Shown: positions 36,840 through 46,206 of the stretch, piece by piece | How positions within the stretch are numbered: the stretch's first letter is position 1 | How the letters are laid out: each line of letters starts with the position of its first letter | Assembly: GCF_000733945.1 (NCBI RefSeq) | Contig: NZ_JPOL01000002.1 | Span: 1,799,001-1,863,000 of the forward strand | Direction of reading: 5' to 3' | Origin: Flavimarina sp. Hel_I_48 | Lineage (GTDB): Bacteria; Bacteroidota; Bacteroidia; Flavobacteriales; Flavobacteriaceae | Length of the DNA: 64,000 nt | Notes under the pieces: generated by a model | Told to the model about the DNA's origin: nothing | The model's input: only the letters and a program-made list of their open reading frames with translations | Databases searched by the model: none | Translations under genes and position numbers: made by a program

Positions 36840-37604
36840 ATGAAATATACTTTTTCAATTCTTTTTTGCTTTGTGCTATTACTAAGTGGTTGTAAATCTA
36901 CCCGTACAGCGGTCACTCCAGAAGACCTGGCTTCGGCAAAAATTATAGAATCGCATTACGATACGCATTTCGATTTTAATACCCTTGCCGCAAAACTTAA
37001 GGTTCGTTATAAAGATGAACATACCACACAAGGCGTAAGCGTGAGCCTGCGTATGGAAAAAGATAAAACCATATGGATGAGTGCCTCCATTTTAGGTATT
37101 TCGCTTGCAAAAGCAAAAATAACCCCAGATCATGTGCAGTATTATGAAAAGATAGATGGAACCTACTTTGATGGTGATTTTGAATTATTGAGTGAGCTTT
37201 TGGGTACAGCGCTTGACTTTAAGCAGGTGCAGGCACTTCTTCTGGGCCAGCCTATTTTTGAACTCAACAAAGGCGGTTACAACGCCATTGCCGGTCAACA
37301 GAATTACCTGGTTGTTCCTAAAAAACAGCGTGATCTTTTTAGTTTGTTCTTTTATCTGGATCCACAGCGTTTTACCATGCAGCAGCAACGTCTGCAACAG
37401 AAAAACAAGGATAGGGAACTTACTGTTTCCTATAGTGATTATGCAGCTCAAAATATAGGCATCTTGCCAGAAGAGGTTTTGGTACGTGCAAAAGAAGGCG
37501 ACAAAACTACAGAAATAGATATCTCCTACCGCAATGTAGAGGTCAATGAAGAGGTAAGTTTCCCTTTTGAAATACCTGGCGGTTATAAAGAAATTGAACT
37601 TTGA
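36840..37604 (+). CDS. DUF4292 lipoprotein (LolA/LolB-like fold)
   Basis: 254 residues. The lipobox is LLLSGC (Cys about 18). The body has the DUF4292 pattern: FNTLAAKLKVRYKDE, IWMSASILGISLAKAKITPD, VQYYEKIDGTYFDGD and a C-terminal SFPFEIPGGYKEIE. The predicted fold is a half-barrel like LolA/LolB that could bind lipid acyl chains. The stop overlaps the start of the EnvC-like gene (TTGA), so the two are translationally coupled. Confidence 0.8.
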   Translation: MKYTFSILFCFVLLLSGCKSTRTAVTPEDLASAKIIESHYDTHFDFNTLAAKLKVRYKDEHTTQGVSVSLRMEKDKTIWMSASILGISLAKAKITPDHVQYYEKIDGTYFDGDFELLSELLGTALDFKQVQALLLGQPIFELNKGGYNAIAGQQNYLVVPKKQRDLFSLFFYLDPQRFTMQQQRLQQKNKDRELTVSYSDYAAQNIGILPEEVLVRAKEGDKTTEIDISYRNVEVNEEVSFPFEIPGGYKEIEL

Positions 37605-38845
37605 TCCGACTTTTTTGCATACCGAAGTCCGTTTTTTTACTTGTTTTCCTAATTTTTGGAACCCAAATGCTTTCGGCACAGACCGAAAAACAAAAACAGC
37701 TGGAGCGTGAGCGCCAGGAACTGCTGAACCAGATCTCTCAGATCAATAAACTAAGGCAGACCAATAAAAGACAGGAGATCAATGTGCTCAATCAGGTGGA
37801 AGATCTCTCTCAGAAAATCAAAGCGCGTGAAGATTTGATACGGGTAACTAATAAACAAGCCAATCTCCTTACGGGTGAAATCAATAAGAATCTTGAGAAG
37901 ATATCGGCGCTACGCGATGAGCTCGAAAAGTTAAAGCAGGAATATGCAGCGCTCGTGCTCAAATCCTACAAAAGTAAAAGTAGCCAGAGCCGTATTATGT
38001 TCTTGTTATCTTCAAAAAGTTTTACCCAGGCCTATAAAAGGGTACAGTACCTCAAACAATACAACAATTACCGAAAAAAACAGGGCGAGCAAATACAGGA
38101 ACGTGCAGCACTTCTGCAAGAAACCAACCGTAAATTAGCTGCTCAAAAAGCCGAAAAAGAACAACTTATTGCCGAAAATAAGAAGGAACAGGCCCAACTT
38201 CAAGAAGAGAAAAAACAGCAGGATGGTCTGATGGCAACCATAAAGAAAAAAGAAAGCACGTACGCAGGCCAGATAAATAGCAAGCAACGCGCAGCAGACC
38301 GTATTGATAAGGAAATAGACCGCATCATTCGAGAAGCGATTGCGGCATCAAACAAAAAAACAGGAAATACCAGCACTACTAAAGGCAGCACAACCACCTT
38401 TGCACTGACCCCAGAAGCACGTGCCCTGGCCAATGACTTTGCATCCAATAAAGGTAAATTGCCCTGGCCGGTCGAATCTGGACGCATTTATAAAAAATTC
38501 GGTACTTCGCGCCACCCTACCCTATCAAATATTACTACCTACAATAGCGGTGTAGAAATAGAAACCGAACCCGGAAGCCTTGCGCGGTCTGCGTTTAAAG
38601 GAACTGTTTTCAAGATACAAAGTCTGCCAGGTGCAAATTTTGCGGTTTATGTACGCCACGGTAATTATATAACCGTCTATCAAAATCTTATAAACCTTCA
38701 GGTAAGCGTTGATCAGCAAATAGCGGTTAAACAAGCTATAGGAGCAGTGGCAAAAGACACTTTTACCGGAAAGACCATCCTAAAATTTGTGGTTTACAAA
38801 GATAGCGAACGCCAGAATCCCGCAGAGTGGATCAATAGTATGTGA
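37601..38845 (+). CDS. EnvC-like murein hydrolase activator (degenerate LytM/M23)
   Basis: 414 residues. A signal peptide (to about residue 26) precedes a long coiled coil (about 28-245) and a C-terminal LytM/M23 domain (about 285-414). The metal ligands are mostly lost: the HxGxD site reads NSGVE (N315) and the second HxH site reads YQNL, while only the HGNYITVY histidine remains. This is the EnvC situation: a non-catalytic LytM that activates amidases at division. The start is TTG, overlapping the DUF4292 stop. It ends the envelope cluster. Confidence 0.88.
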   Translation: MIRLFCIPKSVFLLVFLIFGTQMLSAQTEKQKQLERERQELLNQISQINKLRQTNKRQEINVLNQVEDLSQKIKAREDLIRVTNKQANLLTGEINKNLEKISALRDELEKLKQEYAALVLKSYKSKSSQSRIMFLLSSKSFTQAYKRVQYLKQYNNYRKKQGEQIQERAALLQETNRKLAAQKAEKEQLIAENKKEQAQLQEEKKQQDGLMATIKKKESTYAGQINSKQRAADRIDKEIDRIIREAIAASNKKTGNTSTTKGSTTTFALTPEARALANDFASNKGKLPWPVESGRIYKKFGTSRHPTLSNITTYNSGVEIETEPGSLARSAFKGTVFKIQSLPGANFAVYVRHGNYITVYQNLINLQVSVDQQIAVKQAIGAVAKDTFTGKTILKFVVYKDSERQNPAEWINSM

Positions 38846-38878
38846 AAGTGATCGTTTACCCTAAAGTATTTCAACTAC

Positions 38879-39235
38879 CTATAATTGAAAGTTGCCTCCC
38901 GTATCTAAAGGAAAATCTAAAGCTGTGTAGAATAACCCAGTGAAAATTGCGGTAACAACGGCTATGAGCGATGTTTTGAAAATAGAAAATTTCCCCTCTT
39001 TGATTTCCATAGCATCAGATAGGGCGATTTTATCATTCTTGTCAAAAAAAAGGGAGGCTATTTTCAGGCTATCCATTCCATCTTTGTACTTAAATCGTTT
39101 AACCGTTCCATCTTCAAAGGTCATCTTATAGTGCTTGCCTATTAGCATATCTTCTGTATTCTCTATAGGTGTTTTGTAACTGTAGCAACTGTTGAAGATA
39201 ATAGATAATATGAGAAAATAACAAAATCTTTTCAT
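38879..39235 (-). CDS. Hypothetical small lipoprotein
   Basis: 118 residues. A signal with lipobox SIIFNSC (Cys about 17) is followed by a short beta-rich region (LIGKHYKMTFEDGTVKRFKY) and a hydrophobic span near the C-terminus (about 88-108, FKTSLIAVVTAIFTGLFYTA). I recognise no characterised family. The combination of lipid anchor and a late hydrophobic span is unusual. It converges on the EnvC-like gene with 33 bases between. Confidence 0.6.
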   Translation of the reverse strand: MKRFCYFLILSIIFNSCYSYKTPIENTEDMLIGKHYKMTFEDGTVKRFKYKDGMDSLKIASLFFDKNDKIALSDAMEIKEGKFSIFKTSLIAVVTAIFTGLFYTALDFPLDTGGNFQL

Positions 39236-39342
39236 GTTAGCTGTTTATTACATTAATAACACAAATTAGGTAAAAATTGAATATAATTCACTACTATAGT
39301 ACGCTCCAATAAATGTTTTTATCCTAGTTATTAACTACTTGG

Positions 39343-40131
39343 CTATTCTTGATTTTTCCGTTTCTCGAGAATCTCAAATAACAATTCGGGCTCGTTTGTG
39401 GTGATAAATTCAGCATTCTGGTCTAGCAAACGCTTCATATCTTCTGGTTTGTTTACGGTCCAGGCATTGATACTGAGTCCCAGTTCATGGGCATCTTTAA
39501 TCCAGTGCCGATTTTTTTCATACACACTAAAATGGTAATCAAGGCCGGTATAACCTGCTTCTTTAACTTCCTCTGGTGTTTTATCACCATTTAAATAAGC
39601 AATGTGCGCATTGGGATCGAGTTCATGTACATATGCTCCCGCGTCAAAATCAAAACAGATATATTCTACCCACTTTTGGGCCTTTAGATGATGCACTAAC
39701 GCAACAGACAATTTTGTAAGTTCTAAAGTGCGTTCTTTATCAACTTCTGAAGATTTTATTTCAAAAATGAGCTTTGTTTTATCCTGCTTCATTCCTTCGG
39801 TAAGATACTCTTCAACGGTAGGTATTTTTTCCCCGTTGGGATGTTTTAGAGCCAGCAGCTCGTTATAAGTAGAAGTCGCTATATCCAAACCGTAAAATTC
39901 AGCATCATGATTCACTACAAGCACGTTATCGCTCGTCATATGAACATCAAATTCTGAACCATGACAACCCAGTTTAATAGCTTCTCTAAGCGCGGCTATT
40001 GAATTTTCTGGATATTGGTTCTTTTTCCATGCGCCCCTGTGGGCAATAACAACATTATCGTGAAATTGTGCCATAACTTCCAGCGGACGTATTAAAGACA
40101 TTAGCAGAAAAAAAATCAAATAATTTTTCAT
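39343..40131 (-). CDS. Glycerophosphodiester phosphodiesterase family protein
   Basis: 262 residues with a signal peptide (MKNYLIFFLLMSLIRPLEVMAQ). The GDPD catalytic motifs are HRGAWKKNQYPENS (HR and the first Glu), GSEFDVHMTSD (ExD) and VVNHDAEF (general acid His). It hydrolyses glycerophosphodiesters to glycerol-3-phosphate and an alcohol, probably in the periplasm. I prefer ATG 40131; ATG 40164 would add 11 residues before the signal. Confidence 0.88.
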   Translation of the reverse strand: MKNYLIFFLLMSLIRPLEVMAQFHDNVVIAHRGAWKKNQYPENSIAALREAIKLGCHGSEFDVHMTSDNVLVVNHDAEFYGLDIATSTYNELLALKHPNGEKIPTVEEYLTEGMKQDKTKLIFEIKSSEVDKERTLELTKLSVALVHHLKAQKWVEYICFDFDAGAYVHELDPNAHIAYLNGDKTPEEVKEAGYTGLDYHFSVYEKNRHWIKDAHELGLSINAWTVNKPEDMKRLLDQNAEFITTNEPELLFEILEKRKNQE

Positions 40132-40319
40132 AAAACCCGAATTGCTCTTTTCAAAAATAGACATGAAAAACGGTTATTTCTTTGTATTTGTATCATTTCT
40201 AAGTTAAGAATCAACACATTTTGAAAAAATGATAGTTGAGGACCATACTACCTTGTAGAAGTAGGGCATTCTGTAATCACCCAATCCTTAATTCGTATCT
40301 TTACGCTTTATAAAGCATT

Positions 40320-42026
40320 ATGCGCTGGAGCTTAAAACCCATTCCCGAACAAAATACAACCAGGACACTTTCTACAGCGCTTGGTGTTTCAGAAACCGTA
40401 GCACAGCTCCTTGTGCAGCGAGGTATCCATACTTTTGAGGAAGCAAAAAAATTCTTTCGCCCTTCGCTGGATGATTTGCACGATCCCTTCCTGATGAAAG
40501 ATATGGACCTTGCCGTAGACCGTATTGAAAAAGCGATTGAAAATGGAGAAAACATACTTGTTTATGGCGATTATGACGTAGATGGCACAACCAGCGTAGC
40601 ACTTATGAGCAGTTATCTGGAAAGCCGCTATCCCAATGTTGCAAGTTATATTCCTGATCGCTACGCAGAAGGGTATGGCATTTCCTATCTGGGTATTGAT
40701 TTTGCCCATGATAATGGGATCACGCTTATCATATCGCTTGATTGTGGTATCAAAGCCATTGAAAAGGTTCAATATGCAGCTGAAAAAGGGATTGATTTTA
40801 TCATCTGTGACCACCACCGTCCCGGTGAAAATATCCCAAAAGCGGCTGCCGTTCTCGATCCCAAAAGAACGGACTGTGACTATCCCTATAAAGAACTTTG
40901 TGGTTGTGGGGTAGGCTTTAAGTTAGTACAGGCGCTTGCAGGCCGGCAAGGGCAAACCATTGAAGAACTTAGTATTTACCTCGATCTGGTAGCGGTGGCG
41001 ATAGGCGCAGATATTGTGCCCATTACAGGGGAAAACAGGGTGCTTGCCTATTATGGGCTCCACGTGATCAATACTGCCCCCAGAATAGGGTTAGAAGCAC
41101 TGATCAAACAAATTGATAAGAAGAAACTCAGTATTACGGATGTTGTTTTTATCATTGCCCCACGTATAAACGCGGCAGGACGTATAAAACATGGTCTGCA
41201 CGCCGTAGAATTATTAAAGGAAAACGATCCTGAAATTGCGACAAATAAGGCCGCTGCTATTGAATCATTAAATACGGAACGCCGGGAACTGGATCGCGAG
41301 ATCACAGAGCAGGCACTCAGCCAAATCCTTCATAATAAGGAAGAAGAGCGCAAAACAACCGTGGTTTTTCATGAAGACTGGCACAAAGGCGTTATAGGTA
41401 TCGTTGCCTCCCGCCTCACTGAAACCTATTACCGTCCTACCCTTGTATTTACTAAAAGCGGTGAAAAGCTGGCCGCAAGCGCACGTTCTGTAAAAGGTTT
41501 TGATGTGTATGACGCCTTAGAACAGTGTGCTGAATATATTGAGCAGTTTGGTGGTCATAAATATGCTGCGGGGCTAACGCTTTTTGAAGATCAGTATGAA
41601 AACTTTAAACTGAAATTTGAAGAAGTGGTTCACGATAAGATTGATGAACGCTTGCTAATTCCTGAAATACGCATTGACGCGGCACTTGAACTGGAAGAAA
41701 TCACACCTAAATTTTACAGAATCTTAAAACAATTTGAGCCTTTTGGCCCCGGTAATATGACCCCGGTATTTATGAGCACAGATTTAAAAGATACGGGCTA
41801 TGGTAAATGTGTGGGCGGTGAGGGCAAGCATTTAAAATGTACCGTTACCCAGCACGGCCTTCCTGGGGAACACAGCGGTGTTTCCATAGGGGCAATAGGA
41901 TTCAACCTTGGTGAAAAGTGTGCATTGATCACAGATCAGAAACCCTTTAGTGCTTGTTATTCTTTGGATATCAATGAATGGAAAGGTGATGTTTCCCTAC
42001 AATTAAAATTAAGGGATATCCAATGA
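40320..42026 (+). CDS. recJ: Single-stranded-DNA-specific exonuclease RecJ
   Basis: 568 residues, the usual size. The DHH phosphoesterase core (about 70-230) has YGDYDVDGTTSVAL and CDHHRPGE; the DHHA1 region includes ASRLTETYYRPTLVFT and GHKYAAGLTL; a RecJ OB-type domain closes the chain (about 450-565). It degrades single strands 5' to 3' in recombination and mismatch repair. The start is ATG 40320. Confidence 0.95.
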   Translation: MRWSLKPIPEQNTTRTLSTALGVSETVAQLLVQRGIHTFEEAKKFFRPSLDDLHDPFLMKDMDLAVDRIEKAIENGENILVYGDYDVDGTTSVALMSSYLESRYPNVASYIPDRYAEGYGISYLGIDFAHDNGITLIISLDCGIKAIEKVQYAAEKGIDFIICDHHRPGENIPKAAAVLDPKRTDCDYPYKELCGCGVGFKLVQALAGRQGQTIEELSIYLDLVAVAIGADIVPITGENRVLAYYGLHVINTAPRIGLEALIKQIDKKKLSITDVVFIIAPRINAAGRIKHGLHAVELLKENDPEIATNKAAAIESLNTERRELDREITEQALSQILHNKEEERKTTVVFHEDWHKGVIGIVASRLTETYYRPTLVFTKSGEKLAASARSVKGFDVYDALEQCAEYIEQFGGHKYAAGLTLFEDQYENFKLKFEEVVHDKIDERLLIPEIRIDAALELEEITPKFYRILKQFEPFGPGNMTPVFMSTDLKDTGYGKCVGGEGKHLKCTVTQHGLPGEHSGVSIGAIGFNLGEKCALITDQKPFSACYSLDINEWKGDVSLQLKLRDIQ

Positions 42027-42090
42027 AAACAGGTAAAAATCGCATGTTTTCGGCTTGAAAAAGGGTAAAAAAAATCAGTTTTTGGGGCTT

Positions 42091-42924
42091 TTATTCCAAT
42101 TTTAGCAGCGTATACACGGGCAGGTGATCTGATGGATATTTGAGATCTCTGGAGTCACTCAAAATCCCATATTTTAGGACTTTTATCCCATTTTTTGATA
42201 CAAATATATGATCGATCCTTTTGGTTACGGGTTCATCAAAATGAAAACCGTTAAAGGTTCCTTCTGGACCAAAAGCGCCTGCTTCTGAAATTTCATGCGT
42301 GTCGATCAATTGTTTTTCAAACGTTGCGATCACTTCTTTATCAGGTTCAACATTGAGATCGCCCATCACCACAACCGGGTAATTTTCGGTATTTAAAGAT
42401 TTGATTTTATCCAGTATAAGTTGGGCGCTATTCACACGCGCCTGCTGGCCTATGTGATCAAAATGCGTATTGAAAACCCATATTTTTTTGTTTCCCTCTT
42501 TTAAACGGAACAATCCATAGGTACAAACCCTGGGCAACGCGGCATCCCAACCTGTGGAAATTTTCTCAGGCGTTTCAGAAAGCCAGAACATACCGTTTTC
42601 CTCCAGTTTAAATTTCTCTTTCCTAAAGAAGAGCGCGGAGAATTCCCCTTTGTTTTTTCCTTCTCGACCTTCCCCTAAAGCAGTATAATCTGAAAACGCT
42701 TCCCTTAAAAAATCCATTTGCTCCGGGAGCGCTTCCTGAACCCCAAAAAAATCAGGATCATAAAATTTGATTTGTTCCGCTAAATATTCTTTGCGAAGCG
42801 GCCAGGCGTTTTCCCCATCAGCATCCGTATTCATTCTAATGTTATAGGTCATCGTGGTGACTTCCTGAGCTTGCGACATTTGCAGCACGAGCATAAATAA
42901 GGTGAGAACAATTAGGTTTTTCAT
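42091..42924 (-). CDS. Secreted endonuclease/exonuclease/phosphatase family protein
   Basis: 277 residues with a signal peptide (MKNLIVLTLFMLVLQMSQAQ). All EEP-fold motifs are visible: MTYNIRMNTDADG, FGVQEALPEQ, FNTHFDHIG, VVMGDLNVEP, KRIDHIFV and SDHLPVYTLL. The family includes nucleases and phospho- or sphingolipid phosphodiesterases; the substrate is not evident. ATG 42924 is preferred because an upstream in-frame start (42996) would put 24 residues before the signal peptide. Confidence 0.85.
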   Translation of the reverse strand: MKNLIVLTLFMLVLQMSQAQEVTTMTYNIRMNTDADGENAWPLRKEYLAEQIKFYDPDFFGVQEALPEQMDFLREAFSDYTALGEGREGKNKGEFSALFFRKEKFKLEENGMFWLSETPEKISTGWDAALPRVCTYGLFRLKEGNKKIWVFNTHFDHIGQQARVNSAQLILDKIKSLNTENYPVVVMGDLNVEPDKEVIATFEKQLIDTHEISEAGAFGPEGTFNGFHFDEPVTKRIDHIFVSKNGIKVLKYGILSDSRDLKYPSDHLPVYTLLKLE

Positions 42925-43011
42925 TGTAATTTTTTGAGGTGGGATAAAACTAGTACAAAACAAAAATTTTAAAGTTAAGCAATTATTAATCCTCAATCAG
43001 CTTTATAGAGT

Positions 43012-45909
43012 TTAGTTCGCAGGTGCATGAGAAAGATTTTGAAGAAATTCTTGAAAACTGGTCTCATGTACATCAAGTTTTTTACGCACACGATAACGTG
43101 CTGTTTCCACTCCACGTACCGAAATATTGAGTAATGGCGCTATTTCTTTATTTGTTAGGTTCATCTTTACAAAAGCACAAAGGCGTAGTTCTCTTTTGCT
43201 CAGATTGGGGTCGAGATCTTTAAGGGCTTTAAAAAAGTTTTTGTGTACTTTTTCAAAATTAACATCAAATACGCGCATATATTCTTCCCCTATACGGTGC
43301 TGGTTAAGTTTAGAAAGTACGTCATTTAGGCGTTTCTTTGCAGGTTGCGTGTTGAGGGTTTTTCTAAATTCCTTTAGGTTAGTGTAAGTATCTGAGAAAA
43401 TATCCTTTTTTTTGACCAAAAGCATGGTAAAATTGGCCAATTCCTTACTTTTCTCAATATTGTCTTCCTCGAGCATCTCTTTATCCCGTTGAATGCGTTC
43501 CCTATCTTGCATGAGTTTGAGTTGCTCGATTTCCAGTTCCAGTAGTTTTTTTGACTTATAGGCTTCAACCTTTGATTTTCTACGCTCGGTTTTGATTTTT
43601 TTCTTAACAAGGGTATATGTTATGAGAATACACAGAAAAAATAGGGTAATATAGCATACGATCGCCGTTACAGTCTGATACCAGAGGGCGGGAACATATA
43701 ATTTTAGTGCTGCTTTTTGACCTTCCACACCGGCAAAATTTCTACTTTTAACCTCAAAAGTATAATCACCGGGCACCAAGCGGGTATATTCCTTTGTAGG
43801 ATTTAAGGTCCAGGCAGACCATTTATCTTCGGCGTTGTTCAAGCGATAACTATATTCTATGGGCGTTTTAGGCGACATCTGCGGTGACGCAAATGAGATG
43901 CTGAATATAGCGGTTTCATTAGGTACGAGAATACGATCAGATGTATGTATAGGCAATTTTTTAAGCACCTCACCCTTGAGGTAATACGCTTCGGTAATTT
44001 TTGTGTCAATATTTTTTTGAGCTTTCCCTGGCATTAGGTCATATAGAAAAAGGCCGGTTTTAGCGCCAATGAGCACATGCGCGCTGTCAATAGGTAAAAT
44101 GCGCTCCATACCTTTATTGAGGTTTCCCTTCAGATTCAGGAATAGATTTTTATGAAGATCCCTAGGGTTTGATTTATCAAAATAGGCCACTTCATCGTCC
44201 TGCACCACCCACGTCCTCTCTCCTTTTTGAATAAGTTGCCTCGTATTTAACGTACTATCCAGGATTTTATTTAAGGGCGTAAAAGGCTCGAAAGTATTTC
44301 CTGCGTAGTTAAACGTATAAACGCCTGTGTTAGTTGTAAAAACAGTACTGCCCTTCCAGCGGCGCACATTGATATTAAAAGGTGAACTAAAACCATTCTT
44401 ATCAGTATAATGGTCTACCGAGTAAATACGACTGTAATCTGCATTGAACTTGATTTTATAAACGCCCTGATATCCATGACAAACCCAAAAACTGTTTTCC
44501 TCTTCAGCCTGAGCTATATCTCGTGTGGACTCGTCAAAACCTTCAATTTTTGCAGAGAGTTGCCAGTTATTGTCCTTTTTTGTTAAAAGATAAATTCCGT
44601 TGTAATTGGTGGCCAGATACCTATTTTCTAAATCTGAAATAGGAATGATTTTCCAGAACCCATTAGCCTTATCTATCTTCTCAACCTGATCGTCATTTAA
44701 AATAAACAGACCTCGGTCATGCGATACGATAATGCTTCCACTTTCTTCCTGAATGGACCACGCCGGACCTTCAAGTCCGTTAATTCGTTTAAAATCTGTT
44801 TTTCTGATGTTCTGATTACTTTTTTCTGCGCGGTAAACACCTCTGTTTGTTGCTAGATAAATAGTAGTGTCGCGTATCAGGATATCATAGATTGAAGCCT
44901 GGTCAAAAAGGGAGGTCACCGGTGCATTATAATCTATAAAATCAAGACCATTGTTCAAAAGCACCCATAAATCACCTTTGTGCTCAAACATGTTTAATAC
45001 GGTAGAATCAAAAACATTGTCAAAATAATTGACTTTTTCTGCCAGACTTCCCGTCTCATCAAGTACAATTATCTTTGAGCTTAAAGTTCCCAGGAAAAAT
45101 TGGCCGTTCTTTTTTAACGCTGTTATGACCTGGTCCCTTTGCCCCTTATTGAATATTGATTTCCAAAAAACGACCTTCTTATTGAAAACATCCGCCTTGT
45201 AGAGATTTCCGCTTTTTGCAATCAATAAAAGGTTATTATCCGTTTCAAGCGGTAAAAATGCAGTGATCTCCTCTCCATTGAAAGCTTCATTTTTAAAAAC
45301 CAATTCCAGCTTTCGAACGTTTGGGTCAAACTGCATGATACCACTCCCCTGCTCCTGGATAAACAAACGTTCTGCCACTACTCCAGAATGCGTGAATCGT
45401 GAATTTGTTGACAAATGGGTTGCTGCATTTTTATTAAATACAATAAGTTCGCTGAAAGTTCTAAAAACTACCAGGTCACCTACGGCATGTGCCTGCCAAA
45501 TATTTTCAAGATTACGGTCGTCCAGATTAAGCCTATCAGTTAGTGACTGGTACATATAGGTACCCGTACTATCTTTATTAATTACCCCAAGTTCATTAAA
45601 ACCACCAGCATACACCGTACCATTTTTCCCGGTGCATAGACTACGCACAGATGAACTATTGGGCAGATTGACTTTTTTCCAAAATTCACCGTCAAAAATT
45701 ATAACCCCATCGTTGTTTCCAAAGTAAAGTACACCTTCAGCATCTGAGGTCATATCCCAAAACTGGGCATCACTCTTAAAATCATTCCGTGAAAAATGAC
45801 TGATTTTAGGAGATTGAATATTCTTATCAAAAAAAATTGCCTGCGACCTGGCATTATTAATCCCGATTAGAAACAAGAAAACAATAAATGTATTAATACA
45901 AATACGCAT
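43012..45909 (-). CDS. Transmembrane beta-propeller sensor with LuxR-type DNA-binding domain (PUL regulator)
   Basis: 965 residues. Order: signal peptide (about 1-22); a periplasmic region of repeated propeller strands (about 30-640, e.g. FWDMTSDAEGVLYFGNNDG); a Y_Y_Y immunoglobulin-like domain (about 660-738, YRLNNAEDKWSAWTLNPTKE); one membrane helix (about 744-768); a cytoplasmic coiled coil (about 770-850); and a C-terminal LuxR-like HTH (about 903-960, LSKRELRLCAFVKMNLTNKE). There is no histidine kinase or receiver domain, so it is a one-component transmembrane regulator rather than a hybrid two-component system. It is divergent to the susC of the second PUL and is the obvious candidate for its control. 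Confidence 0.85.
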   Translation of the reverse strand: MRICINTFIVFLFLIGINNARSQAIFFDKNIQSPKISHFSRNDFKSDAQFWDMTSDAEGVLYFGNNDGVIIFDGEFWKKVNLPNSSSVRSLCTGKNGTVYAGGFNELGVINKDSTGTYMYQSLTDRLNLDDRNLENIWQAHAVGDLVVFRTFSELIVFNKNAATHLSTNSRFTHSGVVAERLFIQEQGSGIMQFDPNVRKLELVFKNEAFNGEEITAFLPLETDNNLLLIAKSGNLYKADVFNKKVVFWKSIFNKGQRDQVITALKKNGQFFLGTLSSKIIVLDETGSLAEKVNYFDNVFDSTVLNMFEHKGDLWVLLNNGLDFIDYNAPVTSLFDQASIYDILIRDTTIYLATNRGVYRAEKSNQNIRKTDFKRINGLEGPAWSIQEESGSIIVSHDRGLFILNDDQVEKIDKANGFWKIIPISDLENRYLATNYNGIYLLTKKDNNWQLSAKIEGFDESTRDIAQAEEENSFWVCHGYQGVYKIKFNADYSRIYSVDHYTDKNGFSSPFNINVRRWKGSTVFTTNTGVYTFNYAGNTFEPFTPLNKILDSTLNTRQLIQKGERTWVVQDDEVAYFDKSNPRDLHKNLFLNLKGNLNKGMERILPIDSAHVLIGAKTGLFLYDLMPGKAQKNIDTKITEAYYLKGEVLKKLPIHTSDRILVPNETAIFSISFASPQMSPKTPIEYSYRLNNAEDKWSAWTLNPTKEYTRLVPGDYTFEVKSRNFAGVEGQKAALKLYVPALWYQTVTAIVCYITLFFLCILITYTLVKKKIKTERRKSKVEAYKSKKLLELEIEQLKLMQDRERIQRDKEMLEEDNIEKSKELANFTMLLVKKKDIFSDTYTNLKEFRKTLNTQPAKKRLNDVLSKLNQHRIGEEYMRVFDVNFEKVHKNFFKALKDLDPNLSKRELRLCAFVKMNLTNKEIAPLLNISVRGVETARYRVRKKLDVHETSFQEFLQNLSHAPAN

Positions 45910-46206
45910 AGAATGAATGCTACTTATTATCCAATAAAAGAATAATCAATATTTCTTAAAATTAATCTATTTTTTTTAAAATATAATTATTGAAATTCAA
46001 AGACTTATGGCGAATGACGTATAAAAAACGTAGTCTTTATGAATGATGACGTAACACAAAAGTAATAGAAAAGATATTTAACGAATATCATATTCTAATT
46101 TAGCCCCGCTTAAAATTTCAATAAAACGATTTCGTAGCGCCTTAATTGTGATATTAACAAAATAGCAAATAGGGCAATTTATAAAATCATTCTAAAATTT
46201 AACTTA
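45910..46206. other. Control region between the PUL regulator and susC
   Basis: 297 AT-rich bases separating two divergent starts. Three ACGTA motifs (46017-46021, 46028-46032, 46049-46053) lie 11 and 21 bases apart, close to one and two helical turns. I found no perfect TAnnTTTG promoter for susC; the region 46095-46105 (TCTAATTTAGC) is a weak candidate -7. Confidence 0.45.

Noticed and set aside
37601..38845. Active M23 endopeptidase
   Set aside because: The metal-binding His and Asp are replaced (NSGVE, YQNL), fitting the non-catalytic EnvC type.
43012..45909. Hybrid two-component system sensor
   Set aside because: The propeller and Y_Y_Y domains suggested it, but there is no histidine kinase or receiver domain; only a coiled coil and LuxR-type HTH follow the membrane helix.
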